This document shows, piece after piece, positions 31,232-46,172 of a stretch of DNA of 64,000 nucleotides. The translations under genes and the position numbers were made by a program. The notes beneath the pieces were generated by a model. It searched no databases. It had not been told where the DNA came from and was given only the letters and a program-made list of their open reading frames with translations. Source of the stretch: Scylla paramamosain (taxonomy: Eukaryota; Arthropoda; Malacostraca; Decapoda; Portunidae); contig NC_087158.1 of the NCBI RefSeq assembly GCF_035594125.1, positions 8,682,678 through 8,746,677 of the forward strand, read 5' to 3'. Numbering within the stretch: the first letter of the stretch is position 1; every line of letters begins with the position of its first letter.

Positions 31232-32512
31232 TGTAGTGCTGGGAAATTAATTATGTATATTTCTACTTTTTTACTAGGCTAAGACCCATGGAGTGTGCGG
31301 GGGTGACCAGAATCTCAGTACCATGTGACTAACCCCTCCCCTTCCCCTCCTCTCCTCAGTGTCCTTTTGTCCTTGCTTTCCCCCCCCCTCTCAGCGTCAC
31401 TGTGTTGACCACTTCTATAACAAAATTTACCCAGTGAATAAACGTAATTTCTCCTGCTTGGCCAGGTTATAGAGGCGAATTTTTCACCTAATCCCAGAGA
31501 ATGGGGAGCCCTTAATACGATAAAATTAATTCTATAATGGTAAGGTCTTAAACCAGCTCAAACAAATCCCAGATAATTACACCGCGCCAATGAGGTTGAC
31601 GAATCTGATAAGTCTTCTTTGCTTCGCTGCCTTGTCACTCCTGTTGCTACGCAAGCCGGGAAGAGATACCAGACTTTGACTAATTCCCCAATTGATTTCA
31701 AAAGTCCATTGAATTAAACTTCTTAAAGTAACAACTATAAAGTAAACAGTAACTTAATTATTCATATTTTTCATCCCTGAATTCACAACCTAGTCGCCCC
31801 CCCCCCTACTAAAAACAAAATTATAACTTAATAAATTTCCCCATTGGAAACCTTTATCCTTAGTTTCCCGCCGATTTCCTCACAAGCAAAGCCAGTCTCT
31901 CTCGGATTCTCCTCAGGTGAGCATGCAGTCTGATAGTCTCCCCCTCCATTCCTGTAATATTAAGTAAGTGTTTATTTAACAATAATTTTACTAAAGCCAG
32001 TCTCTCTCGGATTCTCCTCAGACCCTCTTGGATTCCCCTCAGATATTCCTGTTGATAAACTATTTCTGAGTGGATAGATATTCGCATTTTTTCGTTCTGT
32101 TTTTGTTGGTTTTTCTCCACGGGACTAGTGAAACCACCTGGTTCGAGATCACCGTGTGAGACTGTCCTCAGGTCTATACATACCTTTTGGGTATATATTT
32201 GTTATTTATTTATTTATTCTCTGGTCTCCCCCACAACTCAGTAGTTGCGAAAATATCTCCATCGTAGTTTTTATGTAATTGAAGAATACGCTACCATTTA
32301 TTTTGTATTTCTGAATTATGTAACTGAAGAGTACGCTATCATTTATTTTGTAATTCTGAATTGCTTTCTTTTTATTATTATTATTTCGGATTATTCCATT
32401 ATTTATTAAAAATCATAAAAGTGTCAGTATTTGTATTTCTCTTAATCCAGTGATAGGATTTGTAATTATCGTGTGCCACAAGGGAACTTCACACCCCTTA
32501 GAGGGCACTAAA
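31232..32512 (+). repeat. 5' LTR (1281 bp)
   Basis: Starts TGTAGTGCTGGG and ends GGGCACTAAA. A GGGTATATATTTG box near 32188-32200 may be the promoter. A 26-bp segment (AGCCAGTCTCTCTCGGATTC plus TCCTCAG) occurs twice inside, near 31887 and 31993. A purine-side frame in it is present in both LTRs and is not considered a gene. Confidence 0.9.
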
Positions 32513-32513
32513 C

Positions 32514-32531
32514 TGGTGAGCAGCGGTGGCA
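32514..32531 (+). promoter_or_regulatory. candidate primer-binding site
   Basis: TGGTGAGCAGCGGTGGCA starts two bases after the 5' LTR. Begins with TGG as tRNA-primed sites do; I do not assign a tRNA. Confidence 0.5.
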
Positions 32532-32680
32532 TTTATTTCGCGACTGACCGAAAGAGGTGGAGACTGGAAATAATTGTAAATGTTGAAGGTGATGATGATG
32601 CCAAGCGAGACATTCAAAGGAGGGCGTGCACGTGCATGGTGGTGAGCAGGTGATGATTGGAGAGGCACAGAACGTTCAGG

Positions 32681-32848
32681 ATGGAGGAGGAGGAGGAGCA
32701 GGAGTCTTTGTGTATAGGAAGGAGAAAGAAGGAGGATAGGAGTAATAAGTAATAATGCAAGGAGAATGGAGGAGGAGGAGGAGCAGGAGTCTTTGTGTAT
32801 AGGAAGGAGAAAGAAGGAGGATAGGAGTAATAAGTAATAATGCAAGGA
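32681..32848. repeat. 84-bp tandem duplication inside the LTR element
   Basis: Two copies (32681-32764, 32765-32848) of a purine-rich unit starting ATGGAGGAGGAGGAGGAGCA. A third partial unit follows. It lies where gag would normally start. Confidence 0.9.
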
Positions 32849-32942
32849 GAAAGGAGGTGGAGGAGGAGTAATGAATAACAATGATTAAGAGGAAAACCAG
32901 AGGAGGAGAAATAGTAATGAACTATAATTTTTTTTCTTGAGT

Positions 32943-33075
32943 AATGACAAAACATGCACATGAGGTTTCTGGCCACCTGGGTCAGAAAAAGACAATTAAA
33001 AAGGCCGAAGAATTGTTTTACTGGTGTAATCTCAAGTTTGACGTAACCCAGTACGTAAAGAATTACCTTCAGTAG
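32943..33075 (+). pseudogene. integrase zinc-binding module, truncated
   Basis: ATG 32943: MTKHAHEVSGHLGQKKTIKK then AEELFYWCNLKFDVTQYVKN, the H...GHLG...K(T)...FYW part of the integrase HHCC module. The CxxC half is missing and the frame ends at TAG 33073. The catalytic core begins in another frame a few bases later, so a small deletion joined the two. Confidence 0.7.
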
Positions 33076-33998
33076 AGAAGCCCTTAGATAGGATAGGTAT
33101 AGACCTGACGGATATGATTGCAGGCAGTGGTGGCTACCGATATGTGTTGACTATCGTAGATCACTTTAGCCGATTTGTGAAGTTCTATCCACTCAAAAAC
33201 AAACTATCAGAGGGAATTGTAGAGGCGCTGCAGCACTACATTACCGACTTCGGGACTCCTCACTCCATCGTCCTGGACAACGGGGGCGAGTTCACCTCCC
33301 AGATCTTCCAACAATTCTGCCAGCAACACCTCATCACCCTCTGTTACACCACTCCCTACCACCCGCAAGGGAACGCCATCACCGAACGACTCCATCGCAC
33401 GCTCAAATCCATCTTGGCTTCCATGTGCCGAGGTTACCCGCTACGGTGGCCTCGCCTACTCCCTGTGTGTCAGGCCACTATGAATGCCGCCGTCCATACC
33501 AGTATCGCCCAACAACCTTTCTTCGCGTTTTTCTCCCGGCATGCGCCCCGAGTGGTGGGTGCCAGGCTACCCGCAGTTGATGGTGACGAGCAAGACGTGG
33601 ATGTGGTCCGCCGGCTGATCCGGGAAACACACGAGAAAATGACTCGGAAATACCGTAATGCGGCCAACAGGAAACGCAAGGAGCAGAAGGTAGACATTGG
33701 GGCGTTGGTGTGGGTGAAGCGAGAAACTACAGAGTCAGGAGTGTGTAAGAAACTGTGTGTTCGTTGGGACGGCCCATATAAGGTGGTGGAAGTTTTAAGA
33801 GGAGGCGGTGGTTATGTGGTGAAAGACCCTTTCTCGGGAAAGATGGTGCAAAGAGCGGCAGAAAAGATCAAACAGTTTCACAGTGAGGAAGAGTACGTAG
33901 TTGCGGCTCAAGACACAGTGTTCCAACCTGATATAGAAACTGAAGTGTTACCGCCTAGAGTGCGTAACCGTCCCAGACGCTATATTGAGGAATGTTAA
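33060..33998 (+). CDS. Ty3/Gypsy integrase core and C-terminus
   Basis: The frame is open from about 33042 (LPSVEKPLDRIGIDLTD) to TAA at 33996-33998; an ATG at 33114 gives 294 residues. The catalytic residues are visible: IDLTD (D), YVLTIVDHFSRF, SIVLDNGGEF (D) and PYHPQGNAITERLHRTLKSI (E). A basic segment KYRNAANRKRKEQ precedes the GPY/F module WDGPYKVVEVLRGGGGYVVK. The tail RVRNRPRRYIEEC is typical of Gypsy Pol ends. It inserts retroelement cDNA. The core appears intact although the zinc module is cut, so activity is doubtful. The only sizeable protein of this element. Confidence 0.85.
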   Translation, partial: ELPSVEKPLDRIGIDLTDMIAGSGGYRYVLTIVDHFSRFVKFYPLKNKLSEGIVEALQHYITDFGTPHSIVLDNGGEFTSQIFQQFCQQHLITLCYTTPYHPQGNAITERLHRTLKSILASMCRGYPLRWPRLLPVCQATMNAAVHTSIAQQPFFAFFSRHAPRVVGARLPAVDGDEQDVDVVRRLIRETHEKMTRKYRNAANRKRKEQKVDIGALVWVKRETTESGVCKKLCVRWDGPYKVVEVLRGGGGYVVKDPFSGKMVQRAAEKIKQFHSEEEYVVAAQDTVFQPDIETEVLPPRVRNRPRRYIEEC

Positions 33999-34694
33999 TG
34001 TCGCTGGAAAGACGGTACAGAAAAGAGCAGAGTGCTTGGGGTAAATAGAGTCTCCCCCCTTACTTTTGCATGGTCTGGCTGGACTGGTTGTAATGAATCG
34101 TGGTATGACGGGTATGGGTACTATGTGAGAGGTGATGTAAGAATTTGAGAAGGAATAAGGAACCACTTTAATTCGCAGACTACTACTGCACTCGACAACC
34201 CGTTCGGGCCATACTGTGGTGGATTACTTCAGGACGTGGCGAGCGCTTCGCGTAATCATCTGTAGTATCTCGTGGTATGAGTGAATGTGTGGATGAGTAA
34301 ATGACTGTCCGAGTGGAAGGAACCGAGTACTGGGGTGGCCGAATCTCGTTTCAGAGAGTGACGGAGTGACTTAAGGTTAAGTCCTCACACCACAGGAGGT
34401 CAAGAGGCTGGTTGGGGTGGAATTTCTTTTCTTTTTCCTTGAGATGAGAGAAAGAGCCGAGTTATGTCTCCAAGGGACATTGTGGTGATATGGCCCACAA
34501 GCCATTGTATGGGAGAGAATGTCAGAGTTATTTCCCGACAGAGATCACGTGCAGTTCGTCAGCCTGGCTTGGTTATGTGGTGGTGAGGGGAGTTTCTAAT
34601 TACTCGGATGTGAAGGTGTTATGTTATTTTTTTTTTTTTTTTTGGTAAGGAGAAAAGAGAGAGGTGAAAAATTCTAGAACGGATGAAAGGCTCG

Positions 34695-35979
34695 TGTAGT
34701 GCTGGGAAATTAATTATGTATATTTCTACTTTTTTCCTAGGCTAAGACCCATGGAGTGTGCGGGGGTGACCAGAATCTCAGTACCATGTGACTAACCCCT
34801 CCCCTTCCCCTCCTCTCCTCAGTGTCCTTTTGTCCTTGCTTTCCCCCCCCCCCCTCTCAGCGTCACTGTGTTGACCACTTCTATAACAAAATTTACCCAG
34901 TGAATAAACGTAATTTCTCCTGCTTGGCCAGGTTATAGAGGCGAATTTTTCACCTAATCCCAGAGAATGGGGAGCCCTTAATACGATAAAATTAATTCTA
35001 TAATGGTAAGGTCTTAAACCAGCTCAAACAAATCCCAGATAATTACGCCGCGCCAATGAGGTTGACGAATCTGATAAGTCTTCTTTGCTTCGCTGCCTTG
35101 TCACTCCTGTTGCTACGCAAGCCGGGAAGAGATACCAGACTTTGACTAATTCCCCAATTGATTTCAAAAGTCCATTGAATTAAACTTCTTAAAGTAACAA
35201 CTATAAAGTAAACAGTAACTTAATTATTCATATTTTTCATCCCTGAACTCACAACCTAGTCGCCCCCCCCCCCTACTAAAAACAAAATTATAACTTAATA
35301 AATTTCCCCATTGGAAACCTTTATCCTTAGTTTCCCGCCGATTTCCTCACAAGCAAAGCCAGTCTCTCTCGGATTCTCCTCAGGTGAGCATGCAGTCTGA
35401 TAGTCTCCCCCTCCATTCCTGTAATATTAAGTAAGTGTTTATTTAACAATAATTTTACTAAAGCCAGTCTCTCTCGGATTCTCCTCAGACCCTCTTGGAT
35501 TCCCCTCAGATATTCCTGTTGATAAACTATTTCTGAGTGGATAGATATTCGCATTTTTTCGTTCTGTTTTTGTTGGTTTTTCTCCACGGGACTAGTGAAA
35601 CCACCTGGTTCGAGATCACCGTGTGAGACTGTCCTCAGGTCTATACATACCTTTTGGGTATATATTTGTTATTTATTTATTTATTCTCTGGTCTCCCCCA
35701 CAACTCAGTAGTTGCGAAAATATCTCCATCGTAGTTTTTATGTAATTGAAGAATACGCTACCATTTATTTTGTATTTCTGAATTATGTAACTGAAGAGTA
35801 CGCTATCATTTATTTTGTAATTCTGAATTGCTTTCTTTTTATTATTATTATTTCGGATTATTCCATTATTTATTAAAAATCATAAAAGTGTCAGTATTTG
35901 TATTTCTCTTAATCCAGTGATAGGATTTGTAATTATCGTGTGCCACAAGGGAACTTCACACCCCTTAGAGGGCACTAAA
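34695..35979 (+). repeat. 3' LTR (1285 bp)
   Basis: Nearly identical to 31232-32512; the length difference comes from longer C runs. A purine-rich stretch (34646-34664) lies upstream as a possible polypurine tract. Confidence 0.9.
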
Positions 35980-35983
35980 CAAA

Positions 35984-38900
35984 GCAGTAGTCAAAAAATT
36001 GAAGGATAAGTGACTTGAAACTTGACTTGAAAGAATTCAAGTCATAGGAAGGTGGAAATACAGAAGCAGGTAAGAAGTTCCAGAGTTTACCAGAGAATGG
36101 AATGAATGATTAAGAATACTGGTTAACTCTTGCATAAGAGAAGTGAACCAAATAGGGTTAAGAGAAAAAAAAGTTATGCAGCAATGCAGCAGCAGGAGGG
36201 GAGGCATGCAGTTAGCAAGATCAGAAGAGCAGTTAGCATGAAAATAGCAGTAGAAGACAGCAAGAGATGCAACATTGCAGCAGTGAGAAAGAGGCTGAAA
36301 ACAGTCAGTTAGAGGAGAGGAATTCAAGAGATGAAAAGCTTCTGATTTCACCCTGTCTAAAAGAGCAGTAGGAGTGAAACTCCCCAGACATGTTAAGCAT
36401 ACTCCATACATGGAGAGATAAGGCCCCTGTACAGAAGAAGCAGCTGGAAGGGTGAGAAAAACTGGCAGAGATGTCTCAGAATGCCTAACTTCATAGAAGC
36501 TGTTTTAGCTAGAGATGAGATGTGAGGTTTCCAGTTTAGATTATAAGTAAAGGAGCGGAACAGTTGAGTGTCACTGAAGAAGACTGGATAGTTGTCTGGA
36601 GGGTTGTGTAGAGTTGATAGATGGAGGAATTGAGTTTATGAGGCACTGAACAATAATAAGTTTGTTCTGCCCCAATCAGAAATTTCAGAGAGATCAGAAG
36701 TCAGGTGTTCTGTGGCTTCCCTGTGTGAACTGTTTACTTCATGAAGGGATGGATGTCTATGAAAAGACATGGAAAAGTGCAGGGTAGTATCATCAGTGTA
36801 GATTTAGGAGAAGAACCATGACCGTCTACCACAGCAGCAATAAAACTCTCAGAAAGGAAACTTGAGATGAAGTTACAGAGAGAAGGATAGAAGCCGTAGG
36901 AGAGTAGTTTGTAAATCAAAGCTATGTGCCAGACTCGCAAAGCTTTTGATATGTCTAAGGCAACAGCAAAAGTATCACCAAAATCTCTAAAAGAGGATGA
37001 CCAAGACTCAGTAATGAAGGGCAGAAGAACACCAGTAGAGCAGCCTTGACAGAACCCATACTGCCAATCAGATGGAAGGTTGTAAAGTGAGGGATGTTTA
37101 AGAATCTTTCTATTAAGGATAGATTAAAAAACTTTAGATAGGCAGGAAATTAAAACAATAGGACAGTAGTTTGATGGATTAGAACAATCACCCTTTTCAG
37201 GAACAGGTTGAATGTAGGAAACCTTCCAGCAAGAAGAAAAGGTAGACTAGGCATGGTGCAAGCAAGGAGGCAAAATTTCAGAGAACAACAGGAGGGACAA
37301 TATCAGGTCCATAAGCCTTCCAAGGATTTAGGACAGTAGGAGCATGGAAAACATCATTGCAAAGAGTTTTAATAGGTAGCACGAAGTAGTCAGAGGGTGG
37401 AGGAGAGGGAGGAACAAGCCTTGAATCATCCAAGGAAGAAGTAAAAGTTATTGGAGATGTTTTTGGCTAGGTGTCAGAAGTGAAGAGGGAGTTAGTACTT
37501 GAAAGATTTTGACAATTTCTGGGGAGCGCCCACCTCCAATTGCATTGAAAATTATTTTTTTTCACTTTTTTTTTCTTAAATTCATCCCACATGATAGGGG
37601 AAACGTTTGGTATACAATAATCACGGATCTGACAAGTTTAGGCTTAGGTAGAGAGCGGTTCCCCCCCCCCCCCATTTTCGCCGTGCTGTGGTGGCGTCTC
37701 GATGGCCGCACGCGACAAGCTGCCATAGAGAGAATTGCTTATTTCTCTATCAATGGCTTACAATTTGTCCTTCTCTACAGCAAAATCTATGCTGGAAAGA
37801 AAAAAGGAAAAATAAATATCCCTTTCCGATGACGCAACTACTTCCATGATACCCCAGGGGTGAGACTATCTAGTCGGTAAAGGCCAAAAATATATAAATA
37901 AATAAATAAATAAATATTCAACAATACTTTTATGTTTCACTTACATCACTAACCTGATCAAATAAAATCAAAGTACAGGGAAGGGTATAAAAAGGCGATA
38001 AAAGCTATAGGCACCACACGCTGAGCCTTGCAATGTTTCAGCATTGCATAGAAAGCCTCCAATAGCAATGATTTACAAATATAACAATATATAAATGAAA
38101 TCCCTATAAATCCTGCTCTCTCTCTGACTCAGCAAGAGAGAAAATGGGGAAGTTTTAGGGGTAGCTAGCCTCGTTTCTACTGATTTTTAGGCATCTTATT
38201 GAAAGTTGATCTATTTTTGCCTCTCCTGAAAAACATGCTTTTTTTAGGTTTTCCTGTAATGACTGGGTTATTTATTGTCCTATAGTCACCATTTTTGTCA
38301 TGTAAGTAGACGGGACTGTGACACACGATCGGTAAGAAGAAATTTTCATTTTTCAAGTAGGTTTTTTTTCTTGTGATTTTTCTTATGCACAAAAAAATTT
38401 CCTCTATGTTTGACTAATGTTTTGATTACTTTATAATATAGATTTGGACAAAACCTTCTTACTGAACCTGCATAATTTTTCTAGCTGCTACCATGCACGA
38501 TTTCAATGTGATCCATCGACTCTAAAATTTGTTATCCAATTTTTTTAACAACTTTGAAAAGAATTCACTGCGCATGCGCAGTTCGTTATAGATTAATAAA
38601 AATTTCAACGAGTATTATATTTTTAATGACAAAGATGAAACAATGAAAAAAAGTCTACGGTTAAAAGGAGCCACTTTGCAGGTGGAGGTGGGCGCTCCCC
38701 TTAATGAAGGAGTTTTTGGCTAGAACAGAGTTGGCATGGTTCTGGGAAGAAATATAAAGCACATGAGATTCTGATGATGGAAGATTTAAATATCTTTTGT
38801 GGGCCACCTCTCTATCATGTATAGCATGAGAACAGGCTGTGTTAAGCCAATGTTTGGAAGGTTTATGTCAAGAAAAAAGTAAGGAATGCCAGACACTCTC

Positions 38901-40175
38901 ACCTCTATTAAGTGCTTGGGATAAAAATATTTCTCTGACATGGAAGCAGTAGTCATTCCAAGGAAAATCAGCAAAATACCTCCTCAGGTACCCCAGAACT
39001 AGCAGAGACAAAATGCCAGAGGCACCTCTACTTAGGGGGATCCTGAGGAGGGATTGGACAAGATACAGATATGAGGTTGTGATCGAAGGAGCCCAGTCAA
39101 GAATACGAGTAGGGTGATTGTGATCGGAGGAGCCCAGTCTGGAATACGAGTATGGTGCTGCACCAAATGCTCTAGGTTGTGGAGGATTGCTCTAGGTCGT
39201 GGAGGATAGCAAACTTAAAAGACTAGTTCACCACAATGGTCAGTGAAGGGAGAAGAAAGCCAAAGTTTGTGGTGAACATTGAAGTCTCCAAGAATGGATA
39301 TCTCTGCAAAAGTGAAGACAGTCAGAATGTGCTCTACTTCACAAGTTAAGAAGTTAAACAGTTTCTTATTGTCAGAAGAGTTAGGTGAGAGGTATACAGC
39401 ATAGATAAATTTAGTTTGAGAGTGACTCTAGGTTGTGCTCTACTTTATAAGTTAAGAAGTCAAACAGTTTCTTATTGTCAGAAGAGTTAGGTGAGAGGCA
39501 TACAGCACAGATAAATTTAGTTTGAGAGTGACTCTGTAGTTGTAGCCAGATGGTGGAAAACTCAGAAGATTCAAGAGCGTGGGCACGAGAGCAGGTCAAG
39601 TCATTGCACACAGACACATCCAGCTTTGGATTGAAAAAGAGGATAGAGGAAGTAGGAGGGAACAGAAAAGGGGATACTCTCTGTTGCCTTAGACACCTGT
39701 GTTGCAGTGAGGAAAAGATGAGATTTTGTAGAAAAGAGGTGGTGTTCTACATATTGAAAATTAGATCTAAGATAGTGAGTGTTGCAGAAGTTAATGAAGA
39801 AAAAACTTGAGGGGGATTTGTCAAGACACTTAGGGTCAATACCAGAAGTTCAGTCTGACCTAGGGACAATTGTGGTCCCCTCCCCTTGGAGTCCCAGATT
39901 GGGACTCCGAGGTTGGTGTAGGAGTCACCATGATAATTTTGAATTTTGAGTGAAGGATGTGTGTGTAATTAGGTGCTTATAGTTTTGTGTGAAGGAAATG
40001 AGTTGTCTTTAGAGGGGGAGGTTGTGACTGCCCCCTTGTGTTGAGATACACAAAGAGAAATGTTCAGCGAGGTCACAGCTGGGTTTAATGATAGGTTCAC
40101 AGCACCTCTTGATCCAGTGCCTTAGACCTCACTGTCAGTAATTATTGTTTCTGCAAGTGCCTACTGCCTCCTCCT
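35984..40175 (-). mobile_element. Jockey family A copy 3, body
   Basis: The minus strand runs from the 5' end near 40175 (CAGTAGGCACTTGCAGAAAC) to the LTR insertion. It includes endonuclease (about 39900-39000), linker, RT (37470-36650) and C-terminus (36411-36037, LLDRVKSEAFHLLNSSPLTD). Many stops are present, so it is the most decayed of the three long copies. It is broken by a TIR element at 37521-38700 and carries tandem duplications of about 106 bp near 39342-39535. Confidence 0.85.
37521..38700. mobile_element. 1180-bp non-autonomous TIR element (MITE-like)
   Basis: GGGGAGCGCCCACCTCCA at 37521-37538 is exactly inverted at 38683-38700. The insertion interrupts Jockey sequence that is continuous in copy 2 (about 15105-15140). 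No transposase frame is visible inside; the content is AT-rich. The target duplication is not clear (left flank TTTCT, right flank TTAAT). Confidence 0.8.
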
Positions 40176-42532
<2,357 letters not shown>

Positions 42533-42690
42533 AAAAATGTATGGGAAATGTAATGATCAGAAAATTATACTAAATGCATACCTACATTCAATATTTGTGT
42601 ACAACAGAACTTGATCCAAAATACTCAAACAAGGATCTGTGAAAATACTGAAAAAGTTTAGATCCCAAACTTGTACATGTTATATTTTTA

Positions 42691-43216
<526 letters not shown>

Positions 43217-43789
43217 AGCAATATACTCTAACACTATGCCCAGGAAATTACACCTGTTTATGAAAATGTGCACCTGGTCTTATGTGAATTCTGTACATTT
43301 CTGTTATCCATATACACTCTGTTTGTGGACATTATCTTTTGTCATATCCTCCCAAGAATTTTAATTGCTGCACAATCACTCATGAACTGATTATATGAAG
43401 AAACATTCCCAGGTAAATTTCCATTTTCCATACAAACTCCACATGGTAGATGAAACTATTTTTTTCTGAAAAATTTTGATGTTTTAAAAAATTTGCCATT
43501 AACTTCTGTCACAAATCACTTGGTTTTCATTTTTTACCACCCCTCTACCATAAGGAAAAGAGTAATTTATGACAGAAAATAATTGCAAATTAGTCAAAAT
43601 ACATCAAAACTTATCAGTAAAAAATTATCTTGTCCTTGGAAATACCATTACTAACCTCATCAACAACACTATGCAGTTCACAGTTTACACCAGTTGTTCA
43701 CAATAGCACTTTTGGTAAAAAGCCAATAAATGAAAAAAATATCACTGGTGGTGTTACTATAAGTTTCTGATGTATTATGGGATTCATAA

Positions 43790-43850
43790 CCTAACCTAAC
43801 TTAACTTAACCAAACTAAACCTAATCAACCTACCTAACCAATCTAATCTT
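43790..43850. repeat. degenerate CCTAA tract (telomere-like)
   Basis: AACCTAACCTAACTTAACTT and following variants. The arthropod telomere repeat is TTAGG, whose complement is CCTAA. Short and degenerate. Confidence 0.5.
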
Positions 43851-43904
43851 AACGCATCCAAAAGGAAGCCAAAGAATTTTCAAAAATTGTTGATGGCATT
43901 AGTA

Positions 43905-43966
43905 TGTGAATCTCGTATATACGAGTTGCATATTAATGCAACACACATATATATATGAGATTCACA
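43905..43966. repeat. nested hairpins
   Basis: Outer arms TGTGAATCTC (43905-43914) and GAGATTCACA (43957-43966) enclose CTCGTATATACGAG and GTTGCATATTAATGCAAC. Confidence 0.8.
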
Positions 43967-45254
43967 TTACTTAGCACAAGGACCTCTAACCAATAATATG
44001 CATCACAAAAGTATAAGTGAATATGTATAGGTTGTATATGATTCAACATATCCGATTCTAAAAATACATTATTTATTTCATAGCCTTCTTAAAATGACAA
44101 CTGCATCCTTGAAATACATGAATAAACATTAATTTATGTACCCCCACATCTCTTATTTGCTACTATACTCATTCCTTGGCATCCTTGGGAAATAAATGTA
44201 GCTTTTTGGAACCATCCTTGTCCCTTCTCTGCCCACACACACAGCAGGAATTTCTTGAAATCAATGGTCATTCCATGCTCATCTTACTCCAATGTGCTTT
44301 TGTTTACATCTAGGATAACTGGCATCAAACCCCACAGCAGATAAAATCCCAGCATCAGCACTGCCATCTTGTGGTAGTGCAGGGCTTTTTTCCCCCTTCT
44401 GCTCCTGTGGGCTAACCCCTCCTGTTTCTCTCTAGACTCTTTGGTCATGAGAAGCACATGGGTGGAGAGTGCCCCTTAGTCATTGTTAGGTTACTGGGAG
44501 GTGAGGACACGCGTGTTGAGGCAAGGCAAGGCTTGGAAACTTTGTACGATTTACATTTAGAGGGCAATTAGATTCATGGGATACTATTTGAATAATATAG
44601 CAATAACCCCCCGCTGATGTTAGGTGAGAGATTAAGTGTCCTCAAAAGTCTACTTGTGGTGGCAGTACCTCGTTTGTAAAGAGATACCTCCCACAATGAC
44701 TCCTCAGCTGTACTAATCAAGTATTTGGCATGCCTGTGAGTGATGAGTATATCCTTTCTGTTATGTTTACGGGGGGCAGCTTGTTTATGTATACGTTGTT
44801 GTATTATTAAATGTAACTAGATTCCAGTGTTGTTTTGGGGGGCTCTGGGCTTAGAAGACATCTGAGTCTCTGCAGTGTGGTGGTGTCTGTTTCTTTTTTG
44901 GGCCCAGTCAGTCCTGGGTGACCAATTTTTGTCTTCTGAGAAGACACAGATGGTGTTGCATGGCAAAAAGAGAGAGAGAATGTTCTATGGATGTAGGTGG
45001 TTATTAATCTTGTAATTTGAATATTATAATCCTTATATACATTTGTTGCTTGTCATAGCTGTGCTTCCTAGAATTTGGCTGACTTCTTTCTCAGAGAGTG
45101 AAGAGTAATTCTATGAGTGTTATAATATTCCCTTGCTTGTAGGAGGTGGAACAGACTAGCAACCTCAGTTGTGTAATTCATAACAGTATGTCAGAAGGAA
45201 CCTGAGGTGGTGAACCAGAGAAATCTGAGAGCCTCACAGTGCTGAGGAGAAACT

Positions 45255-45860
45255 TTAACCTGTGAACATTTCTTTTATATCACCTCTGATTGCTATATGG
45301 TTTTCCCAAAATCTCAACAATACTCTGAGTATTGTGTTAGTCAATTCATGTCTTTCCAATACTGTTTTATTCAAAGACATGTTCTCATACTCAGCTGCAC
45401 AGTCAAAGATTATCCTGAATTTTTCTGGTTTTCTAGGGTGTTCAACATTATAATAGGGAATATACCAAGTCCAACCACTATGATCATTAACCTCCTCTTC
45501 TGGCACCTTTTCAGCATATCCTTGTTCTACCAACCTGTCCATCTCTTTAGTATATTGCTGATGCAATTTATGGTCTCCAGATAGTTTTCTACGAAAGGAT
45601 TCAAGCCTCTTAAGAGGCTTAAGAGGCAACAAAGTTATCAGGTAATTCTGGAAGACTGGATTTGAAAGGAATATCTAACTGATAGTGTCCATCAACTAAA
45701 CATGCAAATTTATCCAAACATCCACCACTTTCTTATCTAAAACAGAGATGAGTGTCAGGGCTTATCAGCTGTTGACCAACACCAATCTTCCAGAACTTCT
45801 CTACCTGCTCCTCTAAAATAGGTTCCGATTTAGGTAATGAATAAAATTACTCACTGAATC
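45255..45860 (-). pseudogene. BEL/Pao reverse transcriptase N-terminal part
   Basis: The minus-strand frame 45632-45255 reads LKRLESFRRKLSGDHKLHQQ, YTKEMDRLVEQGYAEKVPE, WYIPYYNVEHPRKPEKFRII followed by FDCAAEY, and AIRGDIKEMF. This is the start of the BEL/Pao RT, where WYLPHH...KPxKxRVVFDCAA and DIExMF are conserved. Upstream, EPILEEQVEKFWKIGVGQQL is the preceding BEL segment. The YxDD-bearing part is missing. Degenerate. Confidence 0.8.
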
Positions 45861-46172
45861 ACTCATAGTATTTGTACCAATAGGTCCATTTACTGTCCAT
45901 CCCATTACTGTGTGCACAGCATATGGCTCACCATGTAACTCCATTCTTACTTTAAAAGGGTGTTAACATATGTGTAAGATCCTGCCCAATGATTAAAAAA
46001 ACTCCTCCTACCACGTAAGGAAAATCAAGGTCCTTTAGATGATTCTACCTTGAAATATAAGAGACATCAGGTATACAGTTAATCTTCTCTGGCAAGTGTG
46101 ATACTGCATATACCTTAAGGATTTCCATTATCTGTTGTCTACTTTGGTGAATACCCAAACCTTCAAAGACAC
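45861..46172 (-). pseudogene. BEL/Pao region between protease and RT, decayed
   Basis: No clear motif, but it lies between the two recognised BEL/Pao parts on the same strand and shows short related frames. Confidence 0.4.

Larger units (their letters stand above)
31232..35979 (+). mobile_element. non-autonomous LTR retrotransposon with near-identical LTRs
   Basis: The 5' LTR 31232-32512 and 3' LTR 34695-35979 differ by about three substitutions (near 31272, 31576, 31780) plus C-run lengths. The insert is flanked by CAAA (31228-31231 and 35980-35983) inside the 3' region of Jockey copy 3. The inner 2.18 kb encodes only a zinc module and integrase; gag, protease, RT and RNase H are missing. 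It must have moved with proteins from another element. Confidence 0.9.
43217..45254. other. gene-free stretch
   Basis: No gene recognised. It includes the CCTAA-like tract at about 43790-43850 and a compact hairpin cluster at 43905-43966. Content after 44200 is less AT-rich but no motif is seen. Confidence 0.45.

Noticed and set aside
31860..32120. 86-codon minus-strand frame, identical in both LTRs (also 35327-35587)
   Set aside because: It lies inside an LTR, antisense to the element, and its repeat of RRIRERLAL reflects a DNA duplication. No evidence that it is expressed.
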